Origin: Daphnia carinata | Taxonomy: Eukaryota; Arthropoda; Branchiopoda; Diplostraca; Daphniidae | Reading direction: 5' to 3' | NCBI RefSeq assembly: GCF_022539665.2 | Contig: NC_081333.1 | Coordinates: 4,772,971-4,836,970, forward strand | DNA length: 64,000 bases | Shown: one piece after another, positions 37,056 to 49,748 of the stretch | Layout: every line of letters starts with the position of its first letter | How positions within the stretch are numbered: position 1 is the stretch's first letter | Translations under genes and position numbers: made by a program | Notes under the pieces: generated by a model | Databases searched by the model: none | What the model was told of the DNA's origin: nothing | Seen by the model: the letters and a program-made list of their open reading frames with translations, nothing else

Positions 37056-38597
37056 ATGTCTTCGTTGCAATCAACAAACCAGTTTTTGGAGGACAAGTTG
37101 AGAGCACTCCAACTGAGCCTTACGATCGCCGCATGCCTTAACAAGCTCGAATTGTCAGATCACAGCCTTGCGCTGAATAATCGAAAAAATGTGCCATTAG
37201 AAAACGAGTTATCAGAACTAACACAGGTCTTACAGCAAGAACGACAGTCTACTGACAAAGCAGCTAATCTAGATTTAGAAAAGGGAAATGTAAAACGAAA
37301 TCTGGAAGCATTTATTCGTGAAAACCACGAATTAAGGGAACAAGGAACGAATATAGAAGACGATAACGATACCATAGGTAGGACTCAAACCCCACCCACT
37401 GAAACGACAGCGAATGATGACATTCGAGCCCTGGCAACATTAATTAGTCGAGGAGATGAAACCCAGAATATACCCATATACAGTGGGAATGTAAATGACC
37501 AACTGATAGGAGTACGGTTGCGCGTCGCGGAAGCAATAGCTACAATCCATGAATGGCCTCAAGAGTTCATCAAGATGATCCTGGCAACTCGCCTAAAATG
37601 AACGGCACTTCAATGGCATAAAGAGAGACTAACAGAAATTCCAAGAGAAACGTATAACGACTGGAGGAACGCGTTGAAAGAAGATTGTAAGCACTCAGCA
37701 GATAGAGCCCAACAAAAAAGAAAATTTTATTCCCTTAAACAATCTCCAAATCAACCAGTTAGACATTTTATAGACAAAATTACGAAGGCCTATAACATGA
37801 TTTACATGGAGAGCGGCGAGGAAGCGCAAGCTCCGAATAACGAACTAACAGCGCTTGAAAACGACACTTTAATAAAAGTGTTACTAGATGGATTACTTCC
37901 ACCTATTAAAACAATACTTTTGTATTGTAAGTATCCTAGCACACCAAATTGGCAAAACATCGCAAAAGCAGCCCTAGAAGCGGAAGACATCGCTTACAAC
38001 ACGCAAGCATTAGAACCCAAACCCGTGTTTAGACTTGAAAAACAGAAACCAGTAAGCGATATGGAAGCGGAATTAGTAAAACTACAACGAGAAGTGGAAG
38101 ATTTAAAAAACAACCTGATGAAAATAAATCTATCAGGTACAAACCCAAAATTGGAACAAGAACCGTTGCTAAGCATTGTTGACACGTACCAACAAGGTAG
38201 GAACCCATCTAGACAAAATATCGTTCAATGGGAAGATAGATACCCATCTAGAGATAGCTCATACGGTAGAAACTGCCATGATCGATCGTACAAAGAAGAT
38301 CGCGATAGATACCATAATAGGAACCGTTCCGAGTCCCGCGACAGGTCCGCTAGTCGTGGAAGATTTCAGAATAGCACCTACAAACAAAGGGAAAGAAGCG
38401 ATTCCAGGACAAGGTCGTACAGTGGAAGACGAAGGCCTAAGAGCCCGCACCTTCCCTTTGATCCGCCTAAAAAACGAAATTCGTTTAAGAATAATAAGGC
38501 GGATCCCATAACTTGCCACAGATGCCTTAATAGAGGGCACATCGCGAAAAATTGTCGGATAAAAAATCCGAAACGATTCCTAACAAAAACGGAATAG
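37056..38597 (+). pseudogene. Retrotransposon gag remnant
   Basis: One frame runs through this region with a single internal TGA at 37599-37601. The first part is coiled-coil-like, the middle resembles a retrotransposon capsid (KFYSLKQSPNQPVRHFI, then LLDGLLPPIK), and the end is arginine/serine-rich with one CCHC zinc knuckle (CHRCLNRGHIAKNC, about 38514-38555). Upstream, 35832-37055 looks like a further decayed coiled-coil part of the same gene. Right after 38597 a degenerate aspartic protease site is visible near 38675, with its catalytic motif altered. Confidence 0.8.
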
Positions 38598-39394
38598 GGA
38601 AGACAAAGCAAACATGTAAACTAATTTGAATACCCGTAGAATTTAGCAACCAGAAATCCCAAGCCTTAGTAGAGGCTGGAGCAGCAGCCAGTATAATATC
38701 GTCAGAAAACTTTGCTCTGTAACCCCCTTAGGCAATTTTAGTTGAGTTAGAACCCAGATACAGACAATCATTTATATTGGCGTCAGGGACTGTCATGTAA
38801 TCTTTAGGATACTTTACATTAAGTATTAAATTAGCTCTGAACTTTGTCTTACAACATGATTTCTTCGTAGTACCAGAAGCCTAGGAAGGATGTATTTTAG
38901 GACTTTGTCAAGAAATGCAAAACAAAAATTGATGTAGCTAATAAAATACCAATAATAGTACCGAACAGAGTAGAAACCGTAATTAGTCTTAGAAAAGTAT
39001 TAACCCCTATTTATAGCGTTAAAGAAAACTAAACTATTACATTCGAATTACCCCACTGTAGGAAAAGATGGTTGGTCCCTACACCCATTCCAAGATTGCT
39101 TTTGGAATGGGCAATATTTCAATTTTAACGATAAAACGTATTCCTGGATAAATGACTAATCGAAAATCCAAGAACCACTTATCCATGTTTTAAAACTAAA
39201 TTTGATTAAAGCCTTCGAGGAATTACTTCTGAAATCGTACGATTATCGACCCCAACATCAAACAATGTATGAGACAAATAACGTCGACCAGTTAAACGTT
39301 CTTAATGAACTAACCAGTCGCATTCAACAACCCAATAGTAATTCACTTTCTGGATTAGTGTGAAACAAAAAAGCCCAAAATAACTTATGGGACA

Positions 39395-39535
39395 TTACAA
39401 CCTTCATGTCCATATTTAAATATGGTACACTAGCAGTAGGCATGCTAACACTCACCATAATTCTTAGCTATGTTTGTGTTGTATGTATTACATTTACTAC
39501 TATAATTAACTCTTGTAAAAAAGAAAAAAAAACCA
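39395..39535 (+). pseudogene. Env-like transmembrane tail remnant
   Basis: A frame here has a hydrophobic stretch (TLAVGMLTLTIILSYVCVVC) followed by a basic tail (KKEKK), preceded by a W-x-I segment, as at the C-terminus of errantivirus envelope proteins. The rest of env is absent or unreadable. The assignment rests on position and composition. Confidence 0.5.
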
Positions 39536-40502
39536 GGATATTGAACAAGAAATTCTGATGATCCTGCAAAGGACTTGTGCTAATGTTCGTAATGATACGC
39601 GCATCATTCCAGATAGAGGACTTTACTAGAATGATGGGTATTTGATTGTACCCCAAAAATGGGAAAAAAAATTCTCTTTCTTTCTGTTACATTATCTTAC
39701 CTTCACACAAAGTGTCAGATACATTTTACCTTGAACCTAGAATGCCTTGAGCCAATTTAAAATAGAACCATGTAATCAAACAAGTATCAATAACTAACCT
39801 ACCTACCCTTTCCCTTCTACTCAAAAACAAAAAAAGGAAAAAACGGTTCACAATCAACTTTGAAAATAAAATTGTATTCCGACGAAAGCGGATGGCAAAA
39901 TACCGCACATAGAAAAAAGGGAAAAGAAAACATCAAACAGCGGAACAAAAAGAAAAAAAATTGAAGAAGAAATCAACCGCCCAAGGCACCTTGCGTAGGA
40001 GAAGTCTCGCCCGTAAGAAGGTAGTTAAGGATATGGGCAACGTTTCGCAGCGCCATGCGATCTTCGAATCCCTCCTGACGATGCTCCTGCATCAACCGTG
40101 AGGAATTAGGGGTAGGATGGTAAATGTCCTAACCCGATTCCAACCAACAGAGGTCCCGGATGAAGCGAATTGAGAACACATCGCGGTAACGAGCACAAAA
40201 TCAAAATTGAACATCTTCCGAAGCAATTTCGCCAAGCGCCAAGAGAAAATTGAATTCGATCAACTCTGCAAGTGAACCGAATATATATTTTTCAAAAACC
40301 CCAACCTACCTGTCATACTAACCAATTTTATACGTTCAGAAATATTAGTGAAATAAGGCCAAGCTCTTCGGTTAAAAGAAAAAGGGCATACAAAAAAATT
40401 AAAACATTAAATATTCTATCTATCCCAATGTAACCTCATCTTTCATGAAAATATCCCTCCATCTAACAACCTATGTGGCAATTTCCTTAAAAGAGGGAGG
40501 AA

Positions 40503-40995
40503 CGTAATGAGGCTAATTCATGTGAGGTTTCAAATGAATGCCGCTAGCTGACAAGAAATGTAATGAGATATGTAGTAAGAAATATAATGAAAAATGTAAT
40601 GAGACTATTCGCTAAGGTTCATACTAATGCTGCTAGCTGATAAGGCTAAACGACAAACGTCAGAACTCAATTCCCGAGACCCTTAAACAGATATGACAGT
40701 TGCAATTCGAATGTCTAGCCAAAGGCACCTCAGCATCACGCCACCGTCACGTTATACAACTAGTGAAAGTCACATTCCACGTCATCTTCCACGTTACCTT
40801 CCACGTCCACAAGGAGATTCGCAGTACCTGTAAAAGAGGAGAATCGCAAGAGCCTCGTCAGGGAGTTTACACCAAGACTTACGTGCAGTTGTTGTACCAT
40901 CATATTACGTGTAGTCATCATGTGTTTGAAATACAAGCTGAGTTTATTCAACCATGTGTATTGAATTATTTTAACCACTCTCTGTGACCATTACA
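40503..40995 (+). repeat. 3' LTR
   Basis: 493 bp. Its first base is C where the 5' LTR has T. It is longer than the 5' LTR partly because TTCCACGT is repeated near 40776-40806. Confidence 0.85.
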
Positions 40996-41449
40996 GTATA
41001 AGCACAAATGGTTTGTTCGAGATCCAACCAGATCCTTCAAAATCGCCAAAAATTCTTCGAATTTTCTGGCCACGGATGAGCCGTAATCTTTTCTTTTCCG
41101 CTGATCCACTCCTGCAGTGCGTCCGTGTTGTCTGATGATTCTCCGTCCGTGAAGGTGAACTGTGAAGTTTGTGTTAAAAATTAAAACGCGTTGACTTTTC
41201 CACTTCACGTTATTCTGAGTACACATACAATTGAGGTTAAACGTTGTTTAAAGGGTTAGAAGCAATAAGGCCAAAAGGCAAGTCAGCTAACTACTAGGCA
41301 CATATATTGCTATGCTGCCAAAAACTAAATGAAGCAAATTTTCGGTTGGTAAAATAGAATAACAACGGCATCGTTTCTCTTAATTTTTAACATTTTGAAC
41401 TCAGTAAGTAGTTAAGGATCAAATTCGTCGTTGAACACTTCGATGATTT

Positions 41450-42700
41450 CACTGGAAAATTCTCTACGTGACAGATGGATCCTACTCCGGCAGTCGTTGA
41501 GAACCTAGCCCACATGCAGAGAATGCTTGGTTTTTTAAAATTATATCTGGAATTGTCAAGAAACACGTGTCCGGCATGATGGATCCTAAAGGAAAACAGA
41601 AATTGTTAAGAGAGTTTTTACGTTTCAGTGAAAAATCAAACCCCAAAATTAAAAGACTAACCTGAATGTAAGCGGTGTTGGTAAAAATAATGTTATTCCA
41701 TTGATATCCAGAACGTTGGGCTGCAGGATCACTTGGCTTCGTAGATATTACGTTTGGAAATAAGTTGCCATGAGCACTAGCTGAGGAAGGGGGACGTATG
41801 TCGCCTGGTCAAGAGCATCTATAGACCTAAAAAGGCGTCCAGGGTCTGGAACTTAAAACTTTACGAATTCCTCCTGCTGTTTGGACTCACCAGAAGCACT
41901 GCGGATTCATGCACGTACTACAATCAGTAACGCCATCGGGAAGAGGACGAAGAATTCACTGTTTTCATCCCGTACGTAGACAGCGGAATCATTCTGAGCA
42001 ACTTAAATGCAGTCCTCACTAACATGCTCGAGTTTCTGGGTAAAGGATTCGAAATTCGGCTGTTTCCCCCAGACAGGTTCATCGACATCAATAGTGACCG
42101 AGTTCAGCTCACAATCCATCTATCACAGCCGGACTAAATCAGGAAAAATCCCAAAGAACGAAGAGAAACTTGCAATGGCAAACACACCATTAATAGTTCT
42201 ACCAGACTGGGCAACCATCTATGCCATCTAACCCCACTGGACTTCCCTTCTGGACTCCTTAAAACACATCCTGGCGTACCTGCCTGTCCAAGACTGTCAA
42301 CTTTGATATCCGACGGTGGCAGTGGCCGATTGATCGACTACTGCCACCTCGCCTGTGATCTGGAAACTCGACGATCAAAATCTGGCGCAGTTTTCACTTT
42401 ATTCCATGGTCCAGTATCTTAGTCATTGTCGCCGTCAATCATGTGTGGCTCTTTCAACAACGGAAGCTGAATTAATCGCGATTGCCGGAGCAACCAAGGA
42501 GCGATCACACTCATCAAAAATCCTGTTTTTCACCAACGCACCAAAGCAGCATGGAAGTGCGGTTCTCTTTCGTTGACGATCAGGAAAGTAGGAAGAATGA
42601 CGTCGTCTATATCACTGAGTCACAACTTGCGGACATCTTTATCGAAACCTTTGATGCTCAAAGATTAACTGGAACAACTTCAAGGAAAAACTGAAACAAG
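41450..42700 (+). mobile_element. Ty1/copia pol relic
   Basis: Fragments in several frames: a reverse transcriptase end with LTNMLEFLGKGFEIRLFP at about 42017-42070, and the copia RNase H signature CVALSTTEAELIAIAGATKE at about 42441-42500, then FFTNAPKQ and SQLADIF. Frames are broken by stops and shifts and no LTR was found around it. It begins soon after the gypsy-like element ends. Confidence 0.75.
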
Positions 42701-44008
42701 AAGCCTCAGTGAGAACGAGGAGAATGTATTGTCGTTACAACATACGAAGAAAATCCATCGAAGTTTTGGGATTTAGTAATTTTTCTGTGGGTTTTTGTTT
42801 ACGCAAAATGTGATTAAAGTTTTTTTTTATAGACATGTCCCAAAAGATTACATGGCAAGTAAGTAAAAATTCAAATTAAAAAACAAAGATGGAAAGAAAA
42901 GGACAGAAATCGGTAGTGTCTTGCCTTCACCCTTGGTTGGATACATGTCAAGGTGTTGGAGACATTGTCCTGCGTAAAGGCAACTGACCGAAATCTTTAG
43001 CAAAAAGGGCAATAATGGGAGATAGGAAGGCATAAACAATAATCAATTCAACTAATGGCCAGACAAATGGCCTGCGAACAGCGAATGGTGCATATAATTT
43101 AGAAGTGTCCGATGTACCCTCACCCTTCACTCAACGCCAACTCTTGTATGTTTCCACGAAACATTCACTGAGCGTGTGAATCATCTATCACTTATCATAT
43201 GCTATCCGGCACCACATTGTATGTCCCAATTTCGTTCAAATTAACCCTCCCCGCGTACGATTGGGTTGTCCTCGACATTATATACATTGAAACACATATA
43301 CCACATGGCTTATAATAATTTCTTTTTCTTTTTTGTTTTCGCTAAGGTAAAGATAAAGAGATATACAAATTGTGCAAGAGTCCCCACTTCAATGAAAATA
43401 AAGCATGTGATTTCTAGATCAAATCGTTACTGTCCGTTGTTTATGAGGGCAATTGTCTGTGCGAAAGGTTTCTGGAAATAAAACTTAGAAATCCCCAACC
43501 AATTACTTTGCCTTCTCCTTATTCAATTTTTCTGATTTTAACCAAGCGAAGTCTACGCGAATGGTCAACAGATGGGTTCAAAAGGGATGGAGTTGATTAG
43601 TTATTCCTCAATACTCACATGCGTGACACAGTGAGGGGGCATCGCAAATCTAAAACGGAACTAGCACACTCGCGCTTGAGGAGAGAGCTCTTGGCACCGT
43701 CCACCAGCAAAAACATAATATTACCATAAAGAATACTAAAATGAAGAGGAAAGATGAAATCAAATAATACAAGACATAATCAAAGGTTGAAAATGTTGTT
43801 GGCAAAACATAGCTTTGCGGGTTCAAGAAGTATAAAGGAATGTTTTCGTTTTGTTTGTTGTTGTTTTGTTTTTGTTTTTTTGTTATTTGTTTGTGTGTGT
43901 GTGTGTGTTAAAGGCAGAAAAAAAAACATAAACACGTCAAACAAATCATTAAAAAAAAACCCTGCAGGGTTGGCTGGGGAGAACTAAAGAAAAGAAATAT
44001 CACCCTGT
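42701..44008. other. Intergenic stretch, probable numb 3' UTR at its right end
   Basis: No coding region recognised. A (TG)n microsatellite lies at 43892-43908. numb ends at 44009 on the minus strand, so its 3' UTR should lie here. Confidence 0.5.
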
Positions 44009-46507
44009 CTACATACGAACTTCGAATGTTTTAACGACGGAATTCTGCAAAAAGGGGTTCGTGTTGCTGGGACTACGCGTGGCTAAAGCGGCCCATTCGG
44101 CATCGAACGGATCCGACATTGAAGCGCTTGTTCGATTAGCGACGGTAGGGGAATGATTTGCAGGTGAACTGGCCGGCGAAGTAGAGGAGGAATGAAGCGC
44201 TGTGTGGAAAGGACTGCGCGGTGGTATTGCGGGCAGCTGCGGTGGAGCGGCGGCCGCTGGTTGACTAACCGAGTTAATGGAAGGGGTTTCAGGTGGCGAT
44301 CCCAATGACTGGGATCGCGAATGTGCTACCAAGGCAGGCGGACGGCGAGGCGGTAGTGAGCTCGGTCCCTGAGATGTCACGCTCGCCGTTAAGCTGCCCA
44401 GCCATTGTTCGCCTCGTGACATTGAATTGTTCACTGGCACGTCCTTGTTGTTCACTTGAAATCCATTAGTTGGTGGGATCACCTAAGTAAAATGCATGTG
44501 TTAATAATTCCAATTTCATCTTTAGACGAGAAATATTACGTTGGCTTTGTTGTCCGCGAGAAACGGATCGTCCGTAGAGGATAAAAGAGACAGTCCTTGA
44601 GACAACTGCTGGCACATAGCGCTGACTGCGTTGGAACGTTCCACCATGGGCGAAGTTTCCGGAATAGGTGTCACTGTAACAATCAATCCAAAATTCTATG
44701 GCATAAGTTCTCAAATTAAGGAGTCATTTAAGCAAAAAGTCTTCCGACAATCTGCTGTCCCTCTATACATGCAACAGGCCGGGAATGGAAAGCAACAACA
44801 TAAAAAGGAACGCAAAACGGTGATTCACTCACTAGATGAGTCTTGGCTAGGAGATGGCTGCATACGGTGACGACTAACTCGGGGGGGAGGTTGAGGACTT
44901 TCTATATGGACAGGGCAATGGTATTAAAGCATGCATTAAACAAATAATAGAAGAGAAAAAAACCAACAGACAATGTCACAAACAAGGACAAAAATGCGAG
45001 CAGACACTGGGACAGGATGCAGACGAGGAATGCAAAAGCTACAGAGAGAGAGACAGAATTGGGCAAAAATAAAATAAGAAAATCTTACCAGGCGTGACGA
45101 TCAGGTTGGACTTGTAGCTCGGTGCTTCATTGCTCAATGAATTTTGTTGACGCTCGACGGTCGAAGGCAAATCTCCGATTCGAAGTGACATCTGTCGTTT
45201 GAAAGGTGAACTTTGATTCAACTGCGAAAGCCCACGAAATGAACCTTGCCGCTCTAGCAGGTGTGGGGCGGCATGAGGGCGTTCGATGGCAAACGGGTTG
45301 ACAACCGCTTTTGCCGGCGCTGGAGGATCTAAATTGGCAAAAATTTCTCATATACCAAATCCCATTTTATGTGCACACTAAGGTTATCAAATGTTACCAG
45401 CTGGTCTGTATTCTTGTGGGTCTTGAATACGCTCTGTTAAGGGCGCAGCTCTAAAACTGCCCGAGCGAGTGAACGTAGAGTTAGACGTGTCAAAATTCAT
45501 GGTGACACTGCATTCCTTGTCACGCTTTTGTTTCCTTTCCAGGCAGACGGCAAAAGCGCATCCTACTGCATGACTTAATCGCTCTCCCTAAACAAGGTCA
45601 GAAACAGGATTATTAGTTTACGAGAAAAAAAAAGATAAAAAGAGAAAGAACGCGAAAAACAAAAAAAAACAAAAAACAAAAAAACAGGAAAACAAAACAG
45701 GAAGCCATGAATTCATTATCGTTAACAACGGCCACTTCCAGTATTGAAGCAATCAAGCTTGTCTAGTAGATTGACAGCAATTCATATCACAGTCCTCACC
45801 GAGTCCTTGCTGGCCAAGAAACCGTGGCACATCCAACGACGCGTGGTTCCATCACGGCAGATATATGAAAAGCCTTTCTCGTGATTACGATCCGGAGCAC
45901 AAAACGACACTTTCTCAATCGTCTGGTCGACAATCAAGCCCTGCCATCAAGCGCAAAGGGGAGGAAACTTGGTTTTTAGCTAATAATACCGAAAGCAATA
46001 TGTATTTTGTTTCATACTTTGGTGTCTTCTTCGACGACTCGTAATCCATCGCCGGAAATGTGTAGCACTCCTTTGACCGGTCGGCGCCTAGAATTCTGTA
46101 GGAAAACAAAAAAACGAATGCACTTATTCACTTTGGGATTTGACTTGCGATGTACGGATGGACCTTACCCTTAGAACTTTAAGTGCCTCCTCGCACACAG
46201 GCATGCCACGTGACTCGTAAACTTCCACGCATCCCAGATACTGTAAATGTTCAGCCAAGATTCATACATTAAGAAAATAGCAGACCAGTGAATTAATACA
46301 ACGCCTCCTTTCACGAACATTTGCAACATACAAGTAAGCCGAATCTAACCTTAAAACTTGGTTGGTAGTTACCTTGACGTAAAAGTTGCAGGTTCCAGCT
46401 CGAACGGCGGCCTCGTCCGACTGCCATTGGTGCGGTTTAGAACTCTCGGGTACGTGGTCTTTGCGGCGGCGGAAACTCTCGCGGAAGCTTCTCCGCAATC
46501 GCTCCAT
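44009..46507 (-). CDS. numb: Numb: PTB-domain endocytic adaptor and Notch inhibitor
   Basis: Nine coding exons: 46507-46373, 46240-46169, 46095-46018, 45940-45800, 45587-45398, 45328-45089, 44901-44833, 44673-44540 and 44482-44009, joining in phase to 510 residues from the [16 protein letters not shown] start. The PTB domain (about residues 25-175) contains [39 protein letters not shown] and [11 protein letters not shown], almost as in insect Numb. The C-terminus keeps DPF at about 344-346 and 477-479 (alpha-adaptin binding) and NPF at 495-497 (EH-domain binding), ending FEVRM. Known role of the family: it is inherited asymmetrically at cell division and lowers Notch signalling through endocytosis. 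The first coding exon stays open upstream to an acceptor at 46550, so a longer isoform with a 5' exon further upstream is likely, as in Drosophila. Confidence 0.96.
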
Positions 46508-46549
46508 CCTCTTGTGGCGTCCGCTCTCTTTGGTCTCGCTTTTCTCAGC

Positions 46550-49500
46550 CTGTTGCAAACAATATACAAGTATTAGGTGCCGACCTTTTGTGTTTAATAT
46601 GCGTCGGATACGAGTCACTTTGATCAGTTCAACCCGGACCTAAGGGGGTGAAAAAAACCTCATTTCAGCCAAATACGCCGTTTCACGAGAAAATTAACGT
46701 TGCAATATAACGGTATTTTTTTTTTATACATCGGCTCAACCCACCGGCTCCTGATGCTTTCGCAATAGCCACAGCATGAATCATATTTTGCTTACGGTAC
46801 CTCTTCAGAATAATAGTTAAAAAATAAAAATAACGAGAAAGAACGGAACACCACCACAAGTATGGGAATTTATCGTTTCTGAAGAAAGAGAAAGAAAATC
46901 TATTGCGCCGTCATGACAACAAAAGAATAAACGCCAGCTTGAAAACCGAGAAGGGGAATTTGTATCCTAATCCAATGTGCACGTGAAATTCGGGAAGGAC
47001 CACAGAGGAGGAGTTGTGCTGCTCGAGGAGAGGGGCGTGACGTCGCTTCACACGTCAGCAAACGCCAGAGGGCAACAGGTCATCGCTTCGCCCCAGGTAA
47101 GACGCAACGTGTTACACGCGTCAGACCCAACCTAGCCCGCATTCCAACAAATATTTTTTGTTCTTTTCTCTTGTGCTTCTCTACGTTTGCCATCGCTTTA
47201 TTTTTAGACGTTTCTCTTGGTTTGAGCCGAACGACTTGTCATGACCGATAATTAACAAAATTTAGAAAGCCCGATAACCTTGTCGATTTCGTTGGCTGCT
47301 GGAGCGATAGGATGTGTTACGGCCGACTCAAGCGGATCGTGCGGGAGAGCAGAATGGGCGTTGCCCATTTTGTTTTTGTTTTTTTATAATTTTTTTAGCA
47401 CTGGGGGAAAAATGTTTTTTTTTTCGTGACCACCCTATTTCTTAAGGTGACGAAATGTGCATCAACATCCGAGTGATACAAGTTCTTGAATCGTCACACG
47501 GTTGTTTTCCATCACGCCGGCACCGGCGATTCCCATAATAAAATCGACACAGGATCGGTTGCCATTCCGATACGTAAACGAAAAGTGCTAAATGTTTCCG
47601 TCTGTATCTTGTTGTCTTCTGTTTGCACCATCAGTTTCTTACGTGTGCGCACTGAAACAGATTAGATCCACTGCAGTGTGTCGAAACTAGTTCACTATGA
47701 AAGCTTAGGCAAGCACTCTTACGACACCGAAAAAATGATGACGAAGAACGTGGCAACAAATAAAATCCGAATGATGGTAGCTACGCAACACGTCCGAAAG
47801 AAATCGATGAGAACGACCGTTTGCTGCGTGCTGCTGGAGGAACAAGCTATAACAACAACCGAACCGCCAGGCGGATCATCAAAATGGCGCCCGTGACGTG
47901 AGAAACCCAGGCAAACGACTGCCAAAGACAGGAATGTAGTCCCGACCAGGTATAGACGCATGCGACCGTGGTTGGCTCCCTCCGTGTTGCCATAGTACAT
48001 GTAACATGAGGCTTTGGCCTTCATGCTTGTTCAGCTCGAGGCCATCTTTGAACTCCCTCCTTTTTCTCTGTCTGTTCTTTCTTTTCCTTCTTTCTTCCAC
48101 TTTTTCTGGCTCTTCTTCCATCAGCAAAAAAAAAACGTGGTACTAGAATTTCCACTCTTTCAAACCTAGAGGGTTAACTATTCGGGAAGAAGAAAAGAAC
48201 ATAGTAGAAATACAGATAGGGTCGGTGTCTATGTTGACGAATTACATACTGCTTGGGTGGACATAAATGAACTACAAGGTAAAAGTTGACTGTACCTGAA
48301 GCAAGCACTATGTCATCAAAGGAAGTATAAATCAGCTGCTAACGTCACGTAACTTCCACCACTTTTTCTCCTACTCTAGGAGAAAGCTATCTAAATGGTA
48401 TCACCGAGTGCAGAAGATAATTCATTGTTTACCTTTGACGTAGACTTTGGACAAGCGTCGCATAAATAAATGAGCTACTTCGTCTGCACAGCGATGTTTC
48501 GATAAAACGTGGGCAGACAGCTATAGGACAAGAGTTGGGTAACAATCTGGTAATAAGTATTCAGGTACATTCACAAAGTGGACTAAAGCTACAAAGACAA
48601 CTCGGTGGTTTTGGTTGGCCTAGTGGTTGCAATGACGCTGGATCACCAACGCTCTGTTAAGAAAACGGCTGACTCTTTCACTCACCGCCAGAAACGAAGA
48701 ATATATAGAAATCGACGAGAGGAGAAAACTGTAAACGGCTTCTCGCAAAGAATGTCAACATGTACGCAATACTGGCGTGAGAGACTAGGAGGCCTCCACT
48801 GATATAGCTCCGATTCGAATACAAGTCCCTTATCGATCCGACTCATACACAGGCACTAGACCCTCTCTGTCTCTCTCACACACACTTACACACACCAACT
48901 GCTGCCGATAATGAAACTGATTTCTCTTTTTTTGTGCTTGTTGCTCGCTTTACCAACGTTCGAGGCTTCACCGAAACAAGAAACGGGGGGGGGGGATTAA
49001 ACGGCCATACACATCGTTTTTCACCGTTAAGTTTTTGTAAAAATACATAAGCGAGATCCCTGAAAAGATAAACTGCAAAAATGACAAGAAACTCTGAAGT
49101 GTACGTTCAAGTAAAGAGTGCCAAAATGCCGTCGGTTTCAACTGATGATGTCGACACAGCCCTGGCTTGTTGAAGGAGAAACTGAACACAACCGACCACG
49201 AAACGGTTGTCGAACAATACAAGACAATCGGCTAAAGCAGACTTACCCGGTTTCGGATGAAATTGGAAGATCTCAAAACAATATGAATCACAAACGACGA
49301 ACACCACTCCCACAGATTTTGCAGTAACCGTAGCACAAACTTTTGCTCCGCATGTATTGTAGAAATATGTTAAGAAACCGTTCTGACTGCTGCTTCCCCC
49401 CCGGCTCGCCTAGCTCGCCACACAAAAAAAATCGTTCGGTTTCACCTTGTGGCCATCTGGTGTTCATAATGCGCACACAGTAAAGTAACCTAGTTGTGCC

Positions 49501-49748
49501 ATCTAGGTAATTTTTACTAATATCTCGTGTAGTTTATACCACCATTTGGTAGTGGCTTTGAGGCTTGTTGTAGCTGCCATACATCAATTTGTTTTCTTCG
49601 AAGTTTTTTTCCAACCTCGTTTCAGAAAATCATTGCAGAAATTCTACCCGTAAAATTGAGCTCTCTTATTTGATTTTAACCAGAAAAATCAATATTTCGA
49701 TTGCCACGTTTCTCTATTGAATCACAAGTTATTTTGTGTGAATTCAAC
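46550..49748. other. Upstream region of numb and Sf3b2, no gene supported
   Basis: Probably contains 5' non-coding exons and promoters of numb (-) and Sf3b2 (+). Several frames of 60-100 codons exist (for example minus 47719-48024) but have no motif or splice partners that I could defend. Poly-T and CA-rich tracts occur near 47380 and 48890. Confidence 0.45.

Larger units (their letters stand above)
35380..40995 (+). mobile_element. Decayed gypsy/errantivirus-like LTR retrotransposon
   Basis: LTRs at 35380-35831 and 40503-40995 bound the element, with a 4-bp duplication GTAT at 35376-35379 and 40996-40999. The LTR ends are inverted (TGTAATG / CATTACA). A polypurine tract lies at 40489-40502, directly before the 3' LTR. 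Inside are a broken gag, a protease remnant, and an env-like membrane segment. Reverse transcriptase and integrase are not recognisable and only about 0.8 kb separates the protease and env remnants, so most of pol is deleted. Several stops are spread through the interior and the LTRs differ by many substitutions and indels, so the copy is old and dead. Confidence 0.88.

Noticed and set aside
40966-41226. Minus 86-codon ORF after the 3' LTR
   Set aside because: It runs into the LTR, has no motif and lies in a transposon-derived zone.
47719-48024. Minus ORF of 101 codons with hydrophobic stretches upstream of numb
   Set aside because: Hydrophobic parts come from T-rich DNA; no motif, no splice link to numb, no conserved start context.
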